Shown here one piece after another: positions 59,498 through 64,000 of a DNA stretch of 64,000 bases. Within the stretch, counting starts at the first letter, position 1, and each line of letters opens with the position of its first letter. The notes under the pieces were generated by a model. That model was not told the DNA's origin and did not search any database. It was given only the letters and a program-made list of their open reading frames with translations. A program made the position numbers and the translations under genes. Source of the DNA: Thermohalobaculum sp039180675 (lineage in GTDB: Bacteria; Pseudomonadota; Alphaproteobacteria; Rhodobacterales; Rhodobacteraceae); NCBI GenBank assembly GCA_039180675.1, contig JBCDDC010000011.1:1-64000 (forward strand), written 5' to 3'.

Positions 59498-60733
59498 ATG
59501 GCGATGGGTATAGGAAGGGGTAGCACCCTGCGGACCATCACGCTCGTGGTGGCGGCGGCGGCGTTATCGGCCTGCACCACGGTGATCGCGCGCAATGCGA
59601 TCCCCGAAAATCAGGTCGAGCGCGCCGCACCTTACGGCATCAAGCCGGAGCAGGGGGTGCTTCGCTTCTGGGGCGATGAGAATCCGCAAGGCAATTTGGA
59701 GGAACTGATCATTGCGGCTGGAAAACAGCTGCGCGAACGCAGAATCGATGAGGTGGTCGATGGCCAGCCTCTGGATGACAAGATTCTCGCGCTTTCAGGG
59801 GGCGGACCCGATGGCGCATTTGGCGCTGGTTTGCTGAACGGTTGGACCGAGCGGGGCGACCGGCCAAAGTTTCAGGTGGTTACAGGCGTCAGTACCGGCG
59901 CGATCATTGCGATCTTCGCGTTCCTCGGGCCCCAATACGATGCCCAGCTACGCGAGATCTACACGACCTTTGAAACGAGCCAGCTCCTCGAACCGACGAT
60001 TTTTGCTGCCCTGACCGGCGGCACGGCGGCAACAGACACACGCGGATATCGCGCGCTGATCGAGCAATACATCTCCGATGAGGTGGTCAAAGAACTCGCC
60101 GCTGCTTCTCGCGAGGGCCGCGCGCTTCTGATCGGCACGACCAATATGGACGCCTCCCGCCCGGTGATCTGGAATGTCTCAAACATCGCGGCCACCGGGC
60201 ATCCGGATGCGCGCCAACTGATCCACGACATCATTCAGGCGTCCTCGGCGATCCCCGCTGTTTTCCCGCCCGTTTTGATCCCCGTTGAGGCTGAGGATGG
60301 CCGACGTTTCGACGAGATGCATGTGGATGGCGGCGCGACCCAGCAGGTCATGTTCTTGAGCCCGCAAATTCCTCTTGCGCTGTTGGACGAGGCCGCGGGG
60401 CTCGAGTTTGACCGGACCATGTACATCGTCATGAACAACAAGCTGCGAAAGAGCTACGCGCCCATCCGCCCCCGAATTCTGTCCATCGCCGGTGCGGCCG
60501 TGAGCAGCCTGATCGGTGGATCGGGCTCTGGCGACGTTTATCGCATCTTCGCGGTTGGCCAGCGAGACGATATCGACCTGAATCTCACCTGGATCCCGAG
60601 ATCCTTCGAACTTGAGCCGGAAGAGCCGTTTGATAAGGACTATATGAGAGAGCTCTATAACTTGGGCTACCAACAGGGGCTTTCGGGCGAGCGTTGGTTC
60701 GCCCATCCGCCCGACTACCGGCCTTATCCTTAG
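59498..60733 (+). CDS. Patatin-like phospholipase, predicted lipoprotein
   Basis: A 411-residue protein. The N-terminus ends in a lipobox LSAC (about residues 24-27). The patatin oxyanion loop ALSGGGPDGAFGAG, nucleophile elbow GVSTGA (Ser in G-x-S-x-G) and catalytic Asp in VDGGATQQ form the usual Ser-Asp dyad. The enzyme should cleave acyl esters of phospholipids or glycolipids at the periplasmic or outer membrane face. Its C-terminus is complete. It is codirectional with the Rap1a-like gene and glycine-zipper lipoprotein, with a gap of 113 bases. Confidence 0.88.
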   Translation: MAMGIGRGSTLRTITLVVAAAALSACTTVIARNAIPENQVERAAPYGIKPEQGVLRFWGDENPQGNLEELIIAAGKQLRERRIDEVVDGQPLDDKILALSGGGPDGAFGAGLLNGWTERGDRPKFQVVTGVSTGAIIAIFAFLGPQYDAQLREIYTTFETSQLLEPTIFAALTGGTAATDTRGYRALIEQYISDEVVKELAAASREGRALLIGTTNMDASRPVIWNVSNIAATGHPDARQLIHDIIQASSAIPAVFPPVLIPVEAEDGRRFDEMHVDGGATQQVMFLSPQIPLALLDEAAGLEFDRTMYIVMNNKLRKSYAPIRPRILSIAGAAVSSLIGGSGSGDVYRIFAVGQRDDIDLNLTWIPRSFELEPEEPFDKDYMRELYNLGYQQGLSGERWFAHPPDYRPYP

Positions 60734-60756
60734 CGCTTACCTGATCCAAGCGGCAA

Positions 60757-61632
60757 TCAGAGGCGGAAGTCGCGCGTCTCGCGCAGCAGCCATTCGCGGA
60801 AGGCGCGGATCGGTCGTCGATTTGCCAGCTCATCCAGATAGAGCAGATGGTAGCCGCCGTATTTGAGCCCGATGGGCGATAGCCTGTGCAGCCTGCCAGC
60901 CTCGACATCGTTGCTGACCAGCTCGGCGGGGGCGAGCACGACACCCTGCCCGGCCAGCGCGCCTTCGATTGCAAGAAGGGTCGTCAGCGCGCGGGATTTC
61001 GCAGGCTTGTAGATCTCCTCGACACCTGCGGCCACGAACCAGCGTTTCCAGAGCGCACCGTTGTCCTCATGCATCAGCTTGAGCCCGAGCAGATCAGCCG
61101 GGTCATCGGCCAGCGGCATGCTCGGCGCGCCAAACGGAAAGACAGGTGACGACGAGATCTGATCGGAGCGCACGGGCGGAGGAACCCACTCGCAGAACCG
61201 GATCGCCAGGTCGCATTCGTAAGTCCTCAGATTCGCGAGTTTTGGCGAGGATTTCAGGTCGATCTCGATATCCGGATAGGCCTCATGGAAAAGCCCAAGC
61301 TTCGGCATCAGCCATTTGAACGCGAAGGTCGGCTCGCAACTGATGGTGATGAAGCCGGATGTGCTGGCCCCGATCTCCTCGGTTGCGGCGGCAATCTGAT
61401 CGAGGGCAGGGGTGATGAGCGACAGGTAGGTCGCGCCATCTTCGGTGAGTTCGACTCCACGGGCGATCTTACGGAAAAGCTGGACCTGAAGTCGCTGTTC
61501 CAGACCGCGGACATGGCGGCTGATGGCTGCGTGGGTGACGTTCAGCTCCTCCGCCGCTCCCGAAAAGCTCTGATGCCGACCGGCGGCTTCGAAGGCGCGC
61601 AAGGCATTCAGCGGAGGAAGGGCGCGAGGCAT
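60757..61632 (-). CDS. LysR-family (GcvA-like) transcriptional regulator
   Basis: A 291-residue LysR regulator starting MPRALPPLNALRAFEAAGRH, the common opening of GcvA-type proteins, with an HTH near 20-40 (FSGAAEELNVTHAAISRHVR). The effector domain follows from residue 90 (FITISCEPTFAFKWLMPKL). ATG 61632 is chosen over the longer reading to 61686. A perfect inverted repeat at 61638-61658 lies six bases upstream, where an autorepressor could block translation or transcription. It is divergent from the DUF1127 gene and convergent with the patatin gene. Confidence 0.9.
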   Translation of the reverse strand: MPRALPPLNALRAFEAAGRHQSFSGAAEELNVTHAAISRHVRGLEQRLQVQLFRKIARGVELTEDGATYLSLITPALDQIAAATEEIGASTSGFITISCEPTFAFKWLMPKLGLFHEAYPDIEIDLKSSPKLANLRTYECDLAIRFCEWVPPPVRSDQISSSPVFPFGAPSMPLADDPADLLGLKLMHEDNGALWKRWFVAAGVEEIYKPAKSRALTTLLAIEGALAGQGVVLAPAELVSNDVEAGRLHRLSPIGLKYGGYHLLYLDELANRRPIRAFREWLLRETRDFRL

Positions 61633-61637
61633 GCTGA

Positions 61638-61658
61638 ACTGTGACTTTTCCTCACAGT
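61638..61658. promoter_or_regulatory. Candidate LysR operator overlapping the regulator's 5' leader
   Basis: Perfect inverted repeat ACTGTGA-N7-TCACAGT, ending 6 bases upstream of the LysR start. Position suggests autoregulation. A CRP site is less likely because the half-site spacing is N7 rather than N6. Confidence 0.5.
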
Positions 61659-61733
61659 ACCTGTCAAGGAACGGCGTTTGAAGCACGGCCGCGCGGATCC
61701 CAAACTCCGTTCAGATCAAGACGGAGATGAGAC

Positions 61734-61994
61734 ATGTTCCACCAACACACTTTACCGAAACGGGCTCTCTCGGAGCGGCTCCTTCGGCTCTTTCTGAACG
61801 TATGCCGATGGACGATCGACGGCGGGCTGCACCTGCTGCACGATCTTTCCGAGGCGCATATCAAATGGAGAACGAAGAAACGGCTGAGGGAGCTGAGTGA
61901 TCACATGCTGCATGACATCGGAGTGCGGCGGGAGGATCTCTATTCTCGCGAAGATATCGTCAACGCGCGCCAGATGGACCGGCTCGGCTGGTGA
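61734..61994 (+). CDS. DUF1127 small protein
   Basis: An 86-residue protein whose C-terminal domain, KKRLRELSDHMLHDIGVRREDL, is the DUF1127 (YjiS-like) motif with conserved LxDIGL-like centre. The N-terminal ~45 residues form an amphipathic helix. DUF1127 proteins in Rhodobacterales and Rhizobiales often bind RNA and affect phosphate- or carbon-related small RNA networks, but the function of this copy is not known. Divergent from the LysR gene, which may control it. Confidence 0.85.
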   Translation: MFHQHTLPKRALSERLLRLFLNVCRWTIDGGLHLLHDLSEAHIKWRTKKRLRELSDHMLHDIGVRREDLYSREDIVNARQMDRLGW

Positions 61995-62055
61995 CGCCAT
62001 CTCGGCAACATGCCTATCCCGCCGAGCGGACGCGATCGCCCGGCGGGAGCATTTG

Positions 62056-62985
62056 TCACCCGCTGCCGTCGTTTCGTGGATGGGCGGCGTTGTAGACCTC
62101 GAGGATCCGTGCCTCATCGAGGCCGGTGTAGATTTGCGTTGAGCTGAGCTTCGCGTGGCCGAGCAGTTCCTGGATTGCCCGCAGGTCTCCTCCCGCCGCC
62201 AGAAGCTGCGTCGCGAAGGAATGGCGCAAAGCATGTGGCGTGGCTGACGCGGGCAGGCCGAGCGCGGTGCGCGCCTCCGCCATAGCCCCGCTGAGCGTCC
62301 GCCGGTTGAGCGCACCTCCCCGCGCGCCCAGAAAGAGTGCATCATGCGGCGCCGGGGTATGCGGGCAAAGCGCGCGGTAATGCTCGACCGCGTCGCGGGA
62401 GATGGGCAGGACCGGCACCTCGCGTTCCTTGCCCCCCTTGCCGATGACCCGGATCACTTCGCCGAGCGGGGCGTCTTTCTGACGAAGGCCGAGCGCCTCC
62501 GAGATCCGGAGCCCCGCGCCCCAGATCAGGGTCAACGCCGCCTGATCGCGTGCGGTGATCCAAGGTTCGCGATGGGCTGAGACTGCCTCCAGCAGGGCAT
62601 GAGCGCCGTCGGCGCTGACCGGGCGTGGCAGCCGGGCCGGGACCTTTGGCGATCGGATTGCGTGGATCGCCGGGCAGGTGATGCCTTCGGCATCGTCAAG
62701 CCAGCCATGGAAGCTGCGGAGCGCGGAGATCTTCTTGGCAAGCGTCCGGCTGCCGACGCCGCCGGCGCGCTGCGACGCCATCCAGGACCGCAGATCGCGC
62801 TCGCTGATCTCGCCAAGAGACTTTGCGCCAAACCGTCCGCCGCGGTGCTCCGCCATAAACCCCAGATATTCCGAAGTGGCTTGCAGATAGACATCTACGG
62901 TCTTCGGGTCGAGCCCGCGTACCGCGCTAAGTTGGCCCGCCCAGCGGCGCATCAGGTCGATCGCGCCGTCTGAGATCAGCGTCAT
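62056..62985 (-). CDS. xerC: Tyrosine recombinase XerC
   Basis: A 309-residue tyrosine recombinase. An N-terminal core-binding domain (about 1-100) precedes the catalytic domain with Arg in GAGLRISEALGL, Lys in GKGGKEREV, H-x-x-R in HALRHSFATQLL, His in LGHAKLSSTQ and nucleophile Tyr in IYTGLD. Together with XerD it resolves chromosome dimers at dif. The ATG overlaps the DUF484 stop by four bases. The conserved tal-DUF484-xerC order argues for housekeeping XerC rather than a phage integrase. Confidence 0.94.
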   Translation of the reverse strand: MTLISDGAIDLMRRWAGQLSAVRGLDPKTVDVYLQATSEYLGFMAEHRGGRFGAKSLGEISERDLRSWMASQRAGGVGSRTLAKKISALRSFHGWLDDAEGITCPAIHAIRSPKVPARLPRPVSADGAHALLEAVSAHREPWITARDQAALTLIWGAGLRISEALGLRQKDAPLGEVIRVIGKGGKEREVPVLPISRDAVEHYRALCPHTPAPHDALFLGARGGALNRRTLSGAMAEARTALGLPASATPHALRHSFATQLLAAGGDLRAIQELLGHAKLSSTQIYTGLDEARILEVYNAAHPRNDGSG

Positions 62986-63728
62986 ATCTTCGGATCGGTC
63001 CCCAGGTGGCGCACAAGCAGGCGCTGCGCGACCTCGCCCGCAAAGGCCAGAAGATCGGTACCCTGATCGGGCGAGAACCGCTCTGGATCCGCGGCGCCGA
63101 AGGCCAGAAGACCCTTCACCCCGCTCAGCTCCATCGGCAGAAGCGCCTCGGACTGCGAGGGCGAGAGGTGGCCGAAGACGATCTCCTTCTCGCCTGGGCA
63201 TTGCCTCAGGGTCACGCGCAGCGGCTCTCCCGGCTCGAGATGCAGATAATCGCTGATAGTCCCCTCGGGCAGGATCACCACTCGCCCGTCGAGCCCGGGT
63301 GCAAGCTCGTCGGCCGCGCGTGCTTCCGAGACATTCGCCTCGAGACAGAGCCTCGCCTCCTCGACACCCACCATCAGCGGCAGGTCATGGACCAGCCGGC
63401 GCAGGAAGGTGCTCATATGCTCGGCATCGATAAGCGCGAGGATCGCGCGGTGGATCTGGTTCGTCGTCGCCACGTTTTCATAGGCCGCGGCCACGACCGA
63501 GCGGTTGGTCCGCATCAGCTTTTGCAGCCGGCCCTCCATCCGCTCGACCAGCCGGTCGCGCAGATCGACCACATTGCGTGCGCCCTGCGCCTGAGAACCG
63601 ATCAGGACCCGCATCACCTGGTCGTCGTTCAGCACCAGATCCGGGTTCGCCAGGATCAGGGAACGGATCAGCTCCTGCTCGCCATCGTCGAGGTTGACCG
63701 CCCCGCCGGTGATCATCGGCGCCCTCAT
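62982..63728 (-). CDS. DUF484 family protein
   Basis: A 248-residue protein of the DUF484 (GAF-like) family, found beside xerC in many proteobacteria. IRSLILANPDLVLNDDQVMRVL opens the conserved part, and GVKGLLAFGAADPERFSPDQGTDLL is close to the C-terminus, as in the GAF fold. No catalytic residues are apparent. The start at ATG 63728 overlaps the transaldolase stop by four bases. Role unknown, perhaps linked to recombination or cell division by context. Confidence 0.88.
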   Translation of the reverse strand: MRAPMITGGAVNLDDGEQELIRSLILANPDLVLNDDQVMRVLIGSQAQGARNVVDLRDRLVERMEGRLQKLMRTNRSVVAAAYENVATTNQIHRAILALIDAEHMSTFLRRLVHDLPLMVGVEEARLCLEANVSEARAADELAPGLDGRVVILPEGTISDYLHLEPGEPLRVTLRQCPGEKEIVFGHLSPSQSEALLPMELSGVKGLLAFGAADPERFSPDQGTDLLAFAGEVAQRLLVRHLGTDPKI

Positions 63729-64000
63729 GACAGGATGCTCTGGCCGGTCTTCGCCCAGTCGGCGAGGAACGCATCCAGTCCTTTGTCTGTCAGTACATGG
63801 TCGGCCAGTTTCTTGAGCACACTGGGGGGGATCGTCGCGACATCCGCGCCGATCAGGGCCGATTCCTTGACATGGCCCACGGTGCGGATCGAGGCGGCGA
63901 GGATCTGGGTCTCATAGCCATAATTGTCGTATATCGTCCGGATCTCGGAGATCAGCTCCATCCCGTCCTGTCCGTTATCGTCGAGCCGCCCGATGAAGGG
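63725..64000 (-). CDS. tal: Transaldolase, 5' end cut by window
   Basis: The last 91 residues of a transaldolase are visible: PFIGRLDDNGQDGMELISEI at the cut edge, then ETQILAASIRTVGHVKESAL and GADVATIPPSVLKKLADHVL at the C-terminus, all hallmarks of the small (TalC/MipB-like) transaldolase subfamily. The enzyme moves a dihydroxyacetone unit in the non-oxidative pentose phosphate pathway. The N-terminal half lies beyond base 64000. It is translationally coupled to DUF484. Confidence 0.9.
   Translation of the reverse strand, partial: PFIGRLDDNGQDGMELISEIRTIYDNYGYETQILAASIRTVGHVKESALIGADVATIPPSVLKKLADHVLTDKGLDAFLADWAKTGQSILS

Noticed and set aside
61638..61658. CRP binding site at TGTGA-N7-TCACA
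   Set aside because: Spacing between half-sites is N7, not N6, and the site is very near the LysR start, so a LysR operator is more likely.
62056..62985. Tyrosine recombinase as evidence of a mobile element
   Set aside because: The tal-DUF484-xerC order is a housekeeping arrangement, and no attachment repeats, integrase-linked cargo or tRNA target are present nearby.

Overview
The window is GC-rich, densely packed chromosomal DNA from an alphaproteobacterium, most likely the Rhodobacteraceae (Roseobacter group). This is inferred from the tal-DUF484-xerC and infA-maf-RNase E/G neighbourhoods, the TRAP transporter, GcvA-type LysR regulators, TadE/TadG proteins and codon use. Both ends cut genes: pgeF at the left and transaldolase at the right. 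I found no rRNA, tRNA, CRISPR array, insertion sequence or prophage.

Layout. 1-2632: pgeF, a MidA-type methyltransferase and lgt. 2717-10756: a probable catabolic locus with a LysR regulator, a phytanoyl-CoA-type Fe(II)/2-oxoglutarate dioxygenase, an HD-fold protein with the ligand set of mixed-valence diiron oxygenases, a serine hydrolase, an iron alcohol dehydrogenase and a TRAP transporter. 11049-13862: three TadE/TadG-like envelope genes. 14192-15520: an ABC1 kinase. 15802-22273: a peptide export machine (HlyD-like adaptor, C39 peptidase-ABC transporter, second ABC protein, cyclic-nucleotide-binding protein) of the NHLM bacteriocin type. 22331-31944: SnoaL-like protein, outer-membrane-like protein, GST, MFS and ABC exporters, infA, maf, RNase E/G, sulfotransferase and small proteins. 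32047-33205: a lower-GC two-gene insert beside lepA. 35212-41344: a DUF4760 protein, an esterase, three small double-glycine-leader peptides around a low-molecular-weight phosphatase, then Sir2, PPK2, a HAD hydrolase and rpmB. 41630-48118: RidA, DUF188, and a six-gene, translationally coupled gpt/nucleoside-type ABC operon holding a UDG-like gene and an unknown secreted protein. 48133-54969: VOC protein, LysR and an oligopeptide ABC transporter. 55236-58423: tungstate transporter TupBCA and its regulator. 58669-64000: Rap1a-like protein, glycine-zipper lipoprotein, patatin lipoprotein, LysR, DUF1127, xerC, DUF484 and tal.

The most interesting signal is the combination of the 15.8-22.3 kb exporter, which carries a leader-cleaving C39 peptidase but has no precursor or modifying enzyme next to it, with three orphan peptides at 36.9-38.4 kb. 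Their leaders share hydrophobic residues at -12, -7 and -4 before Gly-Gly and their cores share an F-x-Q-G motif. I infer that they are substrates of the exporter. The second system of interest is the adjacent PhyH dioxygenase and HD-diiron oxygenase, a gene pairing like PhnY/PhnZ of phosphonate breakdown but with a different family fingerprint and an unknown substrate.
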